Shown one piece after another: positions 18,599 to 28,105 of a stretch of 64,000 bases of DNA. Source of the stretch: Verrucomicrobiota bacterium (GTDB lineage Bacteria; Verrucomicrobiota; Verrucomicrobiia; Chthoniobacterales; JACTMZ01); the NCBI GenBank assembly GCA_027624625.1, contig JAQBWH010000003.1, positions 34,649 through 98,648 of the forward strand, given 5' to 3'. Under the pieces are notes generated by a model. It was given only the letters and a program-made list of their open reading frames with translations. It was not told the origin of the DNA and did not search any database. Every line of letters begins with the position of its first letter. Position 1 is the first letter of the stretch. Made by a program: the position numbers and the translations under genes.

Positions 18599-19557
18599 GC
18601 ACGTGGTTCCCCGAATTCCGTCGCCGCCACACTTTGGCCGTGGTCGTGCTCCTCGCTCTGGCCCTTCTTGCCTCGCCGTTTCTTCCCGCCCTTCCGCTTT
18701 CCGTCCAACTGGCCTTCCTCGCCGCCGCCGTCGCCTTCTTTGGACTCCCGCATGGCGCCCTCGACCTCGCCCTCGTGCAGGGAGCTTCCGGCGGATCATG
18801 GCGCGCCCTTGTCGTTGCCACCGGCGTCTACCTCGTGGTCACCGCTGCCGTCCTGGCCGTCTGGCTCACCGCCCCGGTGGTGGCCCTCCTCGCCTTTCTC
18901 ACTATTGCCGTCATTCACTTCGGCCTTGGTGATAGCGAGGATTTGTACGGCCCCCAGCGCGCCCTCGAAGTGGTGGCCCGCGGCGGCTTCGCTGGCATCG
19001 CCCCGCTCGCCTTCCACCCGCAAACCACCCGTGACCTCTTCGCCCTGCTGGTCGGACCCACCGCCACCGCCCCTCTCGACAGCGTCCTTGCTTTCATCAC
19101 CGCGCCGGTCACTTGGCTCTGGTTCGCCTGCCTCGCCGCCGCCATACTTTGGCGACTGCTCCAACCCACTCCGGACTGGCTCAGCGCCGTGGCCGAACTC
19201 CTCCTCACCGCCGCCGTCTTCGCCCTCTTTGCCCCACTCGCCGCCTTCCTCCTCTATTTCAGCTTCGTCCACTCGGTCCGCCACATCGCCGACCTCGGGG
19301 CCGCCCGCTTCCCCGACTCGGCCTGGCGCGCCCGTCGCTGGCTCCTGCTCGAAAGCTTCCCCTTCACCGCCGCGACCGTGCTCCTCGGTGTTGTCGCCTG
19401 GTTCGCTTTCGCCCGCACGCTCACCTTCGACCAATCCATGATGCGGGTCATCTTCTGGGGCCTCAGCGCCTTGACCATGCCGCATATGATTTTGACCGCC
19501 TGGTGGCACGGCCGTGGCGACCCGACGCCCGGTGATCTCTTCGCCCGCCATGTCTGA
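18595..19557 (+). CDS. blh: beta-carotene 15,15'-dioxygenase, Brp/Blh family (retinal-forming)
   Basis: Polytopic protein with AFFGLPHGALDLALVQG...IHFGLGDSEDL...LYFSFVHSVRHIADLG...MPHMILTAWWHGR; position at end of crt operon. Confidence 0.92.
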   Translation: MSTWFPEFRRRHTLAVVVLLALALLASPFLPALPLSVQLAFLAAAVAFFGLPHGALDLALVQGASGGSWRALVVATGVYLVVTAAVLAVWLTAPVVALLAFLTIAVIHFGLGDSEDLYGPQRALEVVARGGFAGIAPLAFHPQTTRDLFALLVGPTATAPLDSVLAFITAPVTWLWFACLAAAILWRLLQPTPDWLSAVAELLLTAAVFALFAPLAAFLLYFSFVHSVRHIADLGAARFPDSAWRARRWLLLESFPFTAATVLLGVVAWFAFARTLTFDQSMMRVIFWGLSALTMPHMILTAWWHGRGDPTPGDLFARHV

Positions 19558-20251
19558 GGCCGTTCGCGCCTTCTTCTCGCAGTGGGACATCTACCGTCTC
19601 TGCATCGAGCACAACACGCTCTTCCATCGCGAAGTCGGTGCTATCCTGCGCCGCGAACTGCAAGAGCAAAGCAGGCCCTTCACCTTTCTTGACCTCGCCT
19701 GCGGCGATGCCGAAGTAACCGCGGCGGCTCTGCGGGAAACCAAGGTCACCGCTTACACCGGGGTTGACTTCTCCGCGCCGGCCATCGCCCTGGCTACGGA
19801 AAAAACCGCCGCGCTGGCCTGCCCGTGCCGTTTTCGGGAACAGGACTTCACGCACTTTCTGCGCGACAATAAGGAAAAGTTCGACCTCATTTTTCTCGGA
19901 CTTTCCCTCCATCACCTCGAGACCGCGGCCAAGCGCGAGATGATGCAACACCTGCGCTCCGCCATGGCCGATGGTGGCTCATTTTACCTTTTCGAACCCA
20001 TCCTGCAGGCGGGCGAATCACGCGAAGGCTATACGAGGCGCTGGTCCGCAGCGATGGACGGCCCGTATGACTCCTTCCCACCCGCTGCCCGTGACGCCCT
20101 GCGGGAGCATGTCCGCCAATCGGAACGACCGGAGTCGGTCGAAGAATATCTCGCGGCAGCCCACGCCGCCGGCTTCCTCCGCGGCGAAGTTCTCTTTTCC
20201 GACCACGGCAATTTTTACTCCCTCTTCCGCTTCAAGGTCCGGGCGGTCTGA
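19550..20251 (+). CDS. class I SAM-dependent methyltransferase, coupled to blh
   Basis: FTFLDLACGDAEVTAAALRETKVTAYTGVDFSAPAIALA...FDLIFLGLSLHHLETAAKREMMQHLRSAMADGGSFYLFEP; ATG at 19550 overlaps the blh stop by 8 bp (ATGTCTGA). Confidence 0.85.
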   Translation: MSEAVRAFFSQWDIYRLCIEHNTLFHREVGAILRRELQEQSRPFTFLDLACGDAEVTAAALRETKVTAYTGVDFSAPAIALATEKTAALACPCRFREQDFTHFLRDNKEKFDLIFLGLSLHHLETAAKREMMQHLRSAMADGGSFYLFEPILQAGESREGYTRRWSAAMDGPYDSFPPAARDALREHVRQSERPESVEEYLAAAHAAGFLRGEVLFSDHGNFYSLFRFKVRAV

Positions 20252-20304
20252 CCGACTGAGCAAGCCGGTTCTTCTCGCGAGGCAAGTCGGAGCAAGACTG
20301 CACC

Positions 20305-23151
20305 CTATTGCGAAAACAGTTGCTGGAACTCCGGTGTGCCGCGAACCATGGAATACATCGGGTCGTTGGCCAGGGCGGACTTGGCTTGGTTCCCGCCCAG
20401 TTGGATCGCTCGTCGGGCCGACTCGAGGAACGAGTTCATCTCGCGATTGGCAAATTCGAAGCGGGCCAGGGCGAGCCAGACACCGGCGTCGTTCGACATG
20501 ACGGTGGCCAACTTTCGCGCCGGGCCGAGACCCGCCTGCCATTGGCCGTTGCTGTTGCTGAAGTCGACGGCGAACTTGAGGAAGTCCGGGTTATCTCCGA
20601 AAGTCTGCGACGCCTGTTCGAGCTGTTGGCGGGCCAAGTCGAGCTGTCCGGTCTCCACGTAGAGCCGCAGCAAATTGGAAAGCATTTCGGCATTTTTCGG
20701 GTTCGCCGCCAATTCCCGTTGCAAGGCGTCAATCTCGCGGTCCGCCTCGCGCAGCCGTGCGACCCGCTCCCGCGCCTTGCCCACCGCGCGATTCCTCGGA
20801 TCACCCTCGACAGCACGATCCCAAATCACAGCCATCTCGTCCCAGCGCTTTTGCGCCCGCAGGATATCACTCAGGGCGACGAGCGACTCCATGTTGTTCG
20901 GATGCAATTGCAGGGCCTGACCATAAGCCCGCTCCGCCTCGGTCCACATCTGCCGTGCACGGTAAAGATTGCCGGTCGAATTGCGGAGCTTGGAAAAAGA
21001 ACGTTTGGCGTCGAAATCCTCGTGAAAATTTTTGTCGGCCAGCAGCCGCTCGACGTAATCGTTCCAATAACGGAAATCTTCAGCCACAGCTTCCGGGGGC
21101 AAAGTCTCCAACGGTTCCTTGTTCAGCCGGTAACTCAAACCATTGGGCACGGCATACGGGTAAGTCCACTCCATGGGGAAACTTTCCTCGATGAAAAATT
21201 CCCGCTTGTCCTTGTTCTTCTCGAAAATCCACTGCGCGATGGCCGCGTGGTAAAGGATGCCGACATTCGGGTCCTGCGGATTGACCCCCGGTGGCAGGTT
21301 CATCGAGACGCCGCGCACGATCTCCATCAATTCCTGCTCGCTCGGCATGATTGTGCTGTCCACCGGATACTGTTTGTCACGGCCCAGCCACTTCTCGAAC
21401 CAACCTTCGGCTTTCGGGCGCCCGGGCGCATAGTGGTCGTGGATGTATTTCTGATAGAAGGCATCGGCCAGTGCGTTCTGCGTGACAATGACCAGATCGC
21501 GACGGTCAAAGCCCGCATCCCGCCGGTCCTCCGGGTCGACGAAACTTTCACCGAGAATCATGTAGGTCGGCACGAAGCGCCCCGGATCGGTGCCCCCGAA
21601 GACAAAGGCGTCTTTCGGAAGGTCCTTGAGCATATCGTGCCCGTAATGCCAGCCGAACCAGTGGTCGCGCTGGCTGCAGAGCGGGGCGTTGTGGATGCCA
21701 GTCCAGAGAGGCAGCAGAGGCAAAGCGTAAGCGGCATAGCGCAGCGCCGGACGCACGGACATCAACCGCGCGACCACGTAGCCCGTGCCAGCCGCGCAGA
21801 GCAGGGAAAAAAGCAGGTAGGCGTAGCCGTGATAAGGGAACTGCAACGACCAGGAGTCGATCGTCGTCTCGGTGCGCTCCATGATCGGCTGGAGGAAAGC
21901 CGAGAGGATGAAGCCGAAAAAGAGGAGATAAAGGAAGGTCCGCTGGTACAAAGGTAAACGGAACACCGCCAAAATCGCGGCGAGAAATGCGGCAACACTC
22001 CAAGGGGTGAAATTTTCCATCAGCTTGCCCCAGTAAAAGTTGGTGAATTCACGCCCCAGCTGCAGGGTCGAAATACGTTCCGGATCCTCCGGTTGGGGCG
22101 GCTTCTCCGGGGCCGTGCCCATTCCCTTGCCCAGCGTCCGCACGATGAGATCCGACAGACTTCCCGCGTATTGCGTGCGGTTGATCGAATAAAAGAACCC
22201 CTCCGGCGTGCTGGTGTAACCCCAATTCATCGGCGGATTGGTCGAGGAGGCGGCAGGCATGTAAGCGTAAGGGAGCAAGCCGAGGAGGACCGCCACCGGC
22301 ACGAGAAAAACGATTTTGAGGTCCGCGCGCCGCCACTTCAGCACTAACAGGATGATCAGCCCGAGCATGGCGAAGTAGAAAAACCGCATGGCCGTCGACC
22401 AGGTCGTGGCGTCTTTGGAGAGCCAGGCAAAACCGAGATAAACCAGTGCCGCACTGATGACCGACGCGACAAGCACCTCCCAAAAGACCGACCGCCTGAC
22501 CAGCAACGGGACGAGGAGCGGCAAGGGAGCCAGCGCGAGGGTCAGGTGGTGATTGCTCATGCCGAGCGAGAAGGCAAAAAACGTGGCGAGAACCGGCTGG
22601 TCGGACTGCGGACGCCGCACCCACCAGTAAAGCGAAGCGACAAGCAACCCGATGAGCAGCCCGTGAAGGGTATAGACCTCGGCGATGACCGCCTGCGTCC
22701 AGAACGAGAAACTGAAAGCAAAGAGCAGACCGAAGGACACCGCGATGATACCGGTCAGGAGCGGGGCAACCTTGAGCGGCGTCTGCCCGCCGCCCCACCA
22801 CGGCATCATCCAGCGGAGCATGCTCGCGGTAACCAGTGTCGTCACCCCGACGGCCAGCGCTCCACACAGCCCGCTGAAAAGATTGATCTCCCACGCCGCA
22901 TTGCCGAGCGGAAGCAACTGGAAAAGCCAGGCAAGGATTGTCCAAAGAGGATACCCCGTAGGGTGGGGCACCCCGAAATGCTGCGCCGCCACGATGAACT
23001 CACCCGAATCGAGCAATCCGACATTGGGCTGCGCCGTGTAAAAATAGACGACTCCGCTGACCAAAGCGGCGACCAGGGCGGCCCACCAGTCAGCACGGAT
23101 AAAAAGCGGCTGCCGCAGGTCGGCGTCCTCAGGTTCGGTCACATGGGGCAT
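20305..23151 (-). CDS. DUF2723-type polytopic membrane protein with C-terminal TPR-like region (putative glycosyltransferase)
   Basis: GVVYFYTAQPNVGLLDSGEFIVAAQHFGVPHPTGYPLWTILAWLFQLLP; multiple TM spans; TPR-like repeats near the C-terminus. Confidence 0.82.
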   Translation of the reverse strand: MPHVTEPEDADLRQPLFIRADWWAALVAALVSGVVYFYTAQPNVGLLDSGEFIVAAQHFGVPHPTGYPLWTILAWLFQLLPLGNAAWEINLFSGLCGALAVGVTTLVTASMLRWMMPWWGGGQTPLKVAPLLTGIIAVSFGLLFAFSFSFWTQAVIAEVYTLHGLLIGLLVASLYWWVRRPQSDQPVLATFFAFSLGMSNHHLTLALAPLPLLVPLLVRRSVFWEVLVASVISAALVYLGFAWLSKDATTWSTAMRFFYFAMLGLIILLVLKWRRADLKIVFLVPVAVLLGLLPYAYMPAASSTNPPMNWGYTSTPEGFFYSINRTQYAGSLSDLIVRTLGKGMGTAPEKPPQPEDPERISTLQLGREFTNFYWGKLMENFTPWSVAAFLAAILAVFRLPLYQRTFLYLLFFGFILSAFLQPIMERTETTIDSWSLQFPYHGYAYLLFSLLCAAGTGYVVARLMSVRPALRYAAYALPLLPLWTGIHNAPLCSQRDHWFGWHYGHDMLKDLPKDAFVFGGTDPGRFVPTYMILGESFVDPEDRRDAGFDRRDLVIVTQNALADAFYQKYIHDHYAPGRPKAEGWFEKWLGRDKQYPVDSTIMPSEQELMEIVRGVSMNLPPGVNPQDPNVGILYHAAIAQWIFEKNKDKREFFIEESFPMEWTYPYAVPNGLSYRLNKEPLETLPPEAVAEDFRYWNDYVERLLADKNFHEDFDAKRSFSKLRNSTGNLYRARQMWTEAERAYGQALQLHPNNMESLVALSDILRAQKRWDEMAVIWDRAVEGDPRNRAVGKARERVARLREADREIDALQRELAANPKNAEMLSNLLRLYVETGQLDLARQQLEQASQTFGDNPDFLKFAVDFSNSNGQWQAGLGPARKLATVMSNDAGVWLALARFEFANREMNSFLESARRAIQLGGNQAKSALANDPMYSMVRGTPEFQQLFSQ

Positions 23152-23232
23152 AACAAAGTCAACCGGCTATAAAATACCTTTCCCGTCCCCGACACAAGCC
23201 TTCCACCTGTGGCCACCTTCCTGCCTGCTCTG

Positions 23233-23784
23233 CTACCCCACCATGCCCCCGGCCATCTCATGCAGTTCGTCGGCCACCCGTTTCCGTTCCGCGGCGTCCA
23301 GACGGTCGATAAAAAGGATCCCATCCAAGTGATCGACCTCGTGCTGCAGGGCACGGGACAAGAGGCCCTCGGCCTCGAATTCAATCTTGTTTCCTTCGAG
23401 ATCGATTCCACGGACCCGCACCACCGCCGGCCGCTCCACCTCGCCGTGCACACCCGGGATACTCAGACAGGCTTCGCTGCCGGACTCTGGCGCCCCGACC
23501 AACTCGAGTTCCGGGTTGAGCAGCACCATGGGCATGTGCTTGTGCACCGGCCGCGACTTCCCGCCAATGCGCAGGACGCTGGGGCGTTTTTTCGCCTCGC
23601 GCGTGTCGATCACAACAATACGACGCGCCACGCCGACCTGATTGCCGGCCAGACCGCAACCTTCATGCGCATACATGGTCTCGAGCATATCGCCGGCCAG
23701 ACGGCGCAGGGCGTCGTCGACGCCGGCGATCGGCTCCGCTTTGGCGCGCAGCACGGGATGTCCCAACTTGGTGATCGCGAGCAT
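23233..23784 (-). CDS. def: peptide deformylase
   Basis: MLAITKLGHPVLRAKAEPI...EGCGLAGNQVG...SEACLSIPG...LLSRALQHEVDHLDGILFIDRL. Confidence 0.93.
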   Translation of the reverse strand: MLAITKLGHPVLRAKAEPIAGVDDALRRLAGDMLETMYAHEGCGLAGNQVGVARRIVVIDTREAKKRPSVLRIGGKSRPVHKHMPMVLLNPELELVGAPESGSEACLSIPGVHGEVERPAVVRVRGIDLEGNKIEFEAEGLLSRALQHEVDHLDGILFIDRLDAAERKRVADELHEMAGGMVG

Positions 23785-23788
23785 GACC

Positions 23789-24217
23789 CTACGGTTCCTC
23801 CGTTTCCGGCGGCCGCGCAAATGCCGGGAGATTGCGGATTCCCGCATCACGCAGCGCATCGATGATCCGCACAATGACGCGGAAAGGAACGCTTTCGTCG
23901 GCCTGCAGCGCGATGCCGCGCTCCGGGTCTGCTTGGTTGACCCGGCGCAATTCCACGGCCAGCGATTCCAAGGTCACCGGCTGCCCGTCGAGCTGCAATG
24001 TCTGCTCGTCTTTCACTGCGAGAAGGACTGGTTCCTCCTTGGTTTCGGCCGCCGCGGCGGATTTCGATTCGGGCAAGGCGATCTTCAGCTGCGGCTGGTT
24101 TTTTTTGAAGGTCGTCGTGACAATAAAAAAGATGAGGAGGATGGCCAGGATGTCGATGAGCGAAACAATGACCAGCACCGGAGCCCGCCGCTTCCTCGTG
24201 TAAAATCCCGCGCCCAC
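23789..24217 (-). CDS. exbD: ExbD/TolR-family biopolymer transporter
   Basis: Single N-terminal TM with VLVIVSLIDILAILLIFFIVTTTFKK...IALPESKSA. Confidence 0.9.
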   Translation of the reverse strand: MGAGFYTRKRRAPVLVIVSLIDILAILLIFFIVTTTFKKNQPQLKIALPESKSAAAAETKEEPVLLAVKDEQTLQLDGQPVTLESLAVELRRVNQADPERGIALQADESVPFRVIVRIIDALRDAGIRNLPAFARPPETEEP

Positions 24218-24223
24218 GGCCGT

Positions 24224-24856
24224 TTAACGTTGCTCGGGGTAGCACTTGGCCAAAAGATCGGCCACCACCCCTTCCATGCTGACCGCCATGGTTTCAATCT
24301 TTCGCTGGAAATAGTTGTGCGCGACCAGGCTCGGGGCGGCCACCGCCAATCCGACAATCGTCGTGTTCAAGGCCTCGGAGATACCGCGCGCCACCGCGAT
24401 CGGGTCGCCCGCGCCGGTGCCACCGCCGAGATTGTCAAAGACACTGACCAATCCCGAGAGGGTTCCGAGCAGGCCGAGCAAAGGAGCCAAGCCGGTGGTC
24501 ATTTCCAGCACAGCCATCCCGCCCTCCATCCGCACCACTTCGTGACGCGCCCTCACCTGCACCGCTTCGACATTTTCCTGCCGCGGCCAGTTGAGGTGCC
24601 GGAGGCATACCGAGATGATGCGCCCGAGCGGCGAGTTGCTGCGTTGCGCCATAATCGTAACACGCTGCAATGAGTCACCGGGTTGCAGCCCGTCGATCGC
24701 CGATTCCACGTCCGGCGGCATAATCAGGCTCTCCCGCAGGGCGAAACCGCGCAGGAAAATCACCGTGCCGGCCACGATGGACAGAAGCAACAAAAGCAGC
24801 ATGAAAAAACCGCCCCGCACAAAAAAATCCAACGCCCCCTGCAATGCCTCGGTCAT
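24224..24856 (-). CDS. exbB: MotA/TolQ/ExbB proton channel family protein
   Basis: MTEALQGALDFFVRGGFFMLLLLLLSIVAGTVIFLRGF...GLAPLLGLLGTLSGLVSVFDNLG...GISEALNTTIVGLAVAAPSLVAHNYF. Confidence 0.92.
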   Translation of the reverse strand: MTEALQGALDFFVRGGFFMLLLLLLSIVAGTVIFLRGFALRESLIMPPDVESAIDGLQPGDSLQRVTIMAQRSNSPLGRIISVCLRHLNWPRQENVEAVQVRARHEVVRMEGGMAVLEMTTGLAPLLGLLGTLSGLVSVFDNLGGGTGAGDPIAVARGISEALNTTIVGLAVAAPSLVAHNYFQRKIETMAVSMEGVVADLLAKCYPEQR

Positions 24857-24857
24857 G

Positions 24858-25814
24858 TCAATTGGTGATGATGCTGAATGTGTAGTCCATTTCGATCTGT
24901 CCACCCTTCAAGGTCGGCAGGATGTCCGGCGGGATCGGCGGAATGTCGGCCGAAAGAATAGACTCGACCGTGACGATTTCAAAACTTTCGTTCGAGCTGT
25001 TTGTTATGATCCGCGGACGGCGAGCTTTGCCGTTGCGGTCGATGATGAAGACAACCGATACCGTTCCGTAGCTGAAGAGGTCCAGGCGCGAGCCGATATG
25101 ATGATACCAACTCGAGCCGATGGCATCGCTGATCGCTTTCCGGTAGCGCCCCAGCGGGGTGGACAGCGAGGCTACAGCGGACTTCCCGCGATTACTCACG
25201 CTGCCGCTCAGGCGGGTCGGACGCGCTTGCCGTTGGTATGACGGCCTGGATGGCGGCGGGGCAGGCGGCGGCTTTCGCTCAAAAGGCTCCTCCTTTTTTT
25301 TCGGCTGTGCACTGGCCAAAAGCGCGTCGGCCTCCACCGGTTCGGGTTTTTCTTCCTCGGACCGGGTCTCTCGCTGTTCCTCGGGCTGCGGAGGCTCCGG
25401 CGGCGCCGGTTCCGCAGGAGGTGTCTCCGGAGCCGGCGGCTCCTGGTCGACCTGGGCCAGGGCCAGTTCCTCCTGCTCCAGTTCGAGAAAATCCTGCTTC
25501 CGCCCTTCCTGCGAAGGCAATGGCTCCGCACCCGCGGCCGCCTCGGGCGCAGCGGCCGCCGTGTCGCGGTCTGATTCAAAGAGAGCATCCTCCGGTGGCT
25601 TTTCCGCCGCCGGCGCCGAGGTGTCGACAAACTGCGGTTTCTGCAGGGCCGGCGGGGGCTGGATGATGGTGATTTCGATTTCCTCCACCGGTTCGGGAGT
25701 CGGCTCCACACCGAGAATGGTGAACCAGGCCGCGGTGAGGATGAGCAACAAATGGGCCAGCAGCGAGAAAAGCAGCGCCCAGCCGGTGCGGCGGCGCAAC
25801 TTTCGCCGTTCCAT
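24858..25814 (-). CDS. TonB/TolA-like energy-transduction protein
   Basis: N-terminal TM MERRKLRRRTGWALLFSLLAHLLLILTAAWF, long Pro/Glu-rich spacer, TonB-C-like end; directly downstream are exbB/exbD. Confidence 0.8.
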   Translation of the reverse strand: MERRKLRRRTGWALLFSLLAHLLLILTAAWFTILGVEPTPEPVEEIEITIIQPPPALQKPQFVDTSAPAAEKPPEDALFESDRDTAAAAPEAAAGAEPLPSQEGRKQDFLELEQEELALAQVDQEPPAPETPPAEPAPPEPPQPEEQRETRSEEEKPEPVEADALLASAQPKKKEEPFERKPPPAPPPSRPSYQRQARPTRLSGSVSNRGKSAVASLSTPLGRYRKAISDAIGSSWYHHIGSRLDLFSYGTVSVVFIIDRNGKARRPRIITNSSNESFEIVTVESILSADIPPIPPDILPTLKGGQIEMDYTFSIITN

Positions 25815-25828
25815 CGTGCGCCTTGCGC

Positions 25829-26644
25829 TCACCCGCGCGCCCTCCGTTGGGTCATGCGCGCATGATGAAAAAGATACTGCTGCGCGTAGCCGGCATGAGG
25901 ACCGAAGCGCGAGGCCAGCTTTTGTTCCAGAGCGAGCGGCGTCGGCTTCTTGCGCCCTCGCCAGTAACTGCGGCGCATGATGCGCGCGATCCAGGTGTCG
26001 ACCGGAAAGGCCGACAGGCGGCCGAAGCCGAAAAGCATGGCGCAGTTGGCCACCTTGCGTCCCACCCCGGGCAAGGTGCACAGCCGCTCGCGCAGGTTGC
26101 GGTCATCGAGAGCCTCCCACCCGGACAAGTCGGCCTCGCCCGAAGACACGCGTTGCGCGGTGGCTTGCAAGTTTTTCGCGCGATAGCCCAACCCGCAGGC
26201 CCGCAACTCGTCTTCGGACGCGGCCGCCAGCCGGGATGCCTCCGGATAGGCCCGCCATGCCGACCCCGGCACGGAGCGCCCGAAACGCTCGCGCAAGGCG
26301 AATGACATTTGCCGGATGTGGACGACTTGCTTCATGGAGGAGGTAACAAAGGTGGCCAGGCACTCCCAGGCCGGCTGGCGGAGTATCCGCAGCCCCCGGC
26401 AAAAGTCCAAGGCCTCAAGCATCGTCTCGTCCTGCGGAAAACCCGCATAAACCTCCGCCAGATCGTGGTCCATCCCGAAATACCGTGCCACCAGCGGCCC
26501 GTCACCGCGCACCACTTTGAGTTGCCCTTCCTCCCCGCGCACCGCGGCCAACTCGTCCCCGATCAATCCCTCCCAAACCCCGCCTTCCGTCTCGTGCCAA
26601 TGAAAGACCTGACCGCATTCCAAGGTGGCGCGCAAATTGATCAT
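25829..26644 (-). CDS. ogg: 8-oxoguanine DNA glycosylase (OGG1-type HhH-GPD)
   Basis: ATLECGQVFHWHET...LRQPAWECLATFVTSSMKQVVHIRQM...LCTLPGVGRKVANCAMLFGFGRLSAFPVDTWIARIMRR (HhH, catalytic Lys and Asp). Confidence 0.88.
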   Translation of the reverse strand: MINLRATLECGQVFHWHETEGGVWEGLIGDELAAVRGEEGQLKVVRGDGPLVARYFGMDHDLAEVYAGFPQDETMLEALDFCRGLRILRQPAWECLATFVTSSMKQVVHIRQMSFALRERFGRSVPGSAWRAYPEASRLAAASEDELRACGLGYRAKNLQATAQRVSSGEADLSGWEALDDRNLRERLCTLPGVGRKVANCAMLFGFGRLSAFPVDTWIARIMRRSYWRGRKKPTPLALEQKLASRFGPHAGYAQQYLFHHARMTQRRARG

Positions 26645-26705
26645 CGCCCCGGGGTGTCACCTTTCCGCCCGAAGCCTGCAAACTGAGCCACGGAAAGCCC
26701 TTCCA

Positions 26706-27179
26706 TCACATCAATCTCACCGGGACAAAAAATTGCAGCGTCCCCGCACCCGTGGCCAACCCTCCTGAGGCATCAATGCCCATGAGCAACGCTTTGCGCA
26801 CCCTCACGGACTGCACGCTTTGCATGCCGAGCAAAGCCGCGGCCAGACCACCGAGGTCCGGTTGGTGGCCCACCAACATGACGGAAGGAAACTTCGCGTA
26901 AGCCTTCAATTCATCCATCGCTGCCCACGGGTCCATCCCGCACTCCGCCCACGGCACTTTGACCACTTCGGCCTCGGATAAACTTTTCGCGACCAAGTTG
27001 GCCGTCTGCCAAGCACGCGTGACCGGACTGGATAAAATAACCGGCGGCTTGATGCCTTGCCGTTGGCAAAATTGGCCGACCCGCCAAGCTTGCTCGTCTC
27101 CCTTCGGCGTGAGCCGGCGCGCATCATCACTCGCCGCCAACACCTCGGCTTCGGCGTGCCGGAGCAGATAAATCAACAT
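26706..27179 (-). CDS. sixA: histidine phosphatase family protein (SixA-like)
   Basis: MLIYLLRHAEAEV...LTPKGDEQAWRVGQF...PPVILSSPVTRAWQTANLVA...VMLVGHQPDL. Confidence 0.88.
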   Translation of the reverse strand: MLIYLLRHAEAEVLAASDDARRLTPKGDEQAWRVGQFCQRQGIKPPVILSSPVTRAWQTANLVAKSLSEAEVVKVPWAECGMDPWAAMDELKAYAKFPSVMLVGHQPDLGGLAAALLGMQSVQSVRVRKALLMGIDASGGLATGAGTLQFFVPVRLM

Positions 27180-27181
27180 GG

Positions 27182-27931
27182 CTACATCACCATCCCGCCA
27201 TCCACCACCAGCGTCTGGCCCGTCATGTAGCCCGCCTCCGCCCCGGCCAGGAACGCCACGGCCGCAGCGATGTCCTCCGGCGCGCCGAAGCGACCCAGCG
27301 GGATGCGTCCGACGACAGAAGTGCGGATGTTCTCGGGCAGGACATTGGTCATGTCCGTCTCGATAAAGCCCGGTGCTACCGCATTGACCGTGATCCCGCG
27401 GCCGGACAACTCCCGCGCAATCGTTTTGGTCAGGCCGATCAGCCCCGCCTTGCTCGCCGCGTAGTTGGCTTGGCCCGCGTTGCCCGTGAGGCCGCTGACC
27501 GAGCTGATATTGATGATCCTGCCGCTGCGCTGTTTGACCATGGGACGTTGCACCGCGCGGATAAAGTTGAAAGCGCCCTTCAGGTTGGTGTCCACCACCA
27601 GGTCCCAATCATCGCTGCTCATGCGCATGCTCAGCCCGTCGCGCGTCACCCCCGCATTATTGACCAAGATGTCGACTTTCCCGAAATCCTGGAAGATGAC
27701 ATCGGCCAGTTCCTGCACCGCCGAGAAATCCGCCACGTCCACCGCGTAAGCCCGGGCCGCGCCCGGCTGCGCCGCATTGATCGCCTCCGCCGTCTTGCCC
27801 GCATTGGCCTCGGTGCGGCTGACCACTGCCACCTTCGCTCCCTCGTCGGCCAGCTTCTTGGCGATGGCCTCGCCGATCCCGCGACCGGCTCCCGTCACCA
27901 CCGCCACTTGTCCGTCAAATCGTTTGCTCAT
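27182..27931 (-). CDS. fabG: 3-oxoacyl-ACP reductase
   Basis: MSKRFDGQVAVVTGAGRGIGEAIAKKLADEGAKVAVV...DILVNNAGVTRDGLSMRMSSDDWDLVVDTNLKG...NYAASKAGLIGLTKTIAREL. Confidence 0.93.
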   Translation of the reverse strand: MSKRFDGQVAVVTGAGRGIGEAIAKKLADEGAKVAVVSRTEANAGKTAEAINAAQPGAARAYAVDVADFSAVQELADVIFQDFGKVDILVNNAGVTRDGLSMRMSSDDWDLVVDTNLKGAFNFIRAVQRPMVKQRSGRIINISSVSGLTGNAGQANYAASKAGLIGLTKTIARELSGRGITVNAVAPGFIETDMTNVLPENIRTSVVGRIPLGRFGAPEDIAAAVAFLAGAEAGYMTGQTLVVDGGMVM

Positions 27932-28105
27932 GACAAACCATAAAACACCATCGGCCCCCGACCGGGCAAACCCTAACCGTGCGACACAACGCCCGGGCTG
28001 CGGTGTCCAATAATTCGCAAATCCGTTGCTTCCACCCGCCCGCTGCGAAAGACTCCGGTAACCCTTTCCGTTACTCACCGCATACTGAACACTGAAAACT
28101 TAAGT

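Noticed and set aside
23233-23784. Peptide deformylase with EACLS instead of EGCLS as a divergent enzyme
   Set aside because: Minor substitution at a position known to vary; the catalytic Cys, HExxH and GLAxxQ motifs are intact
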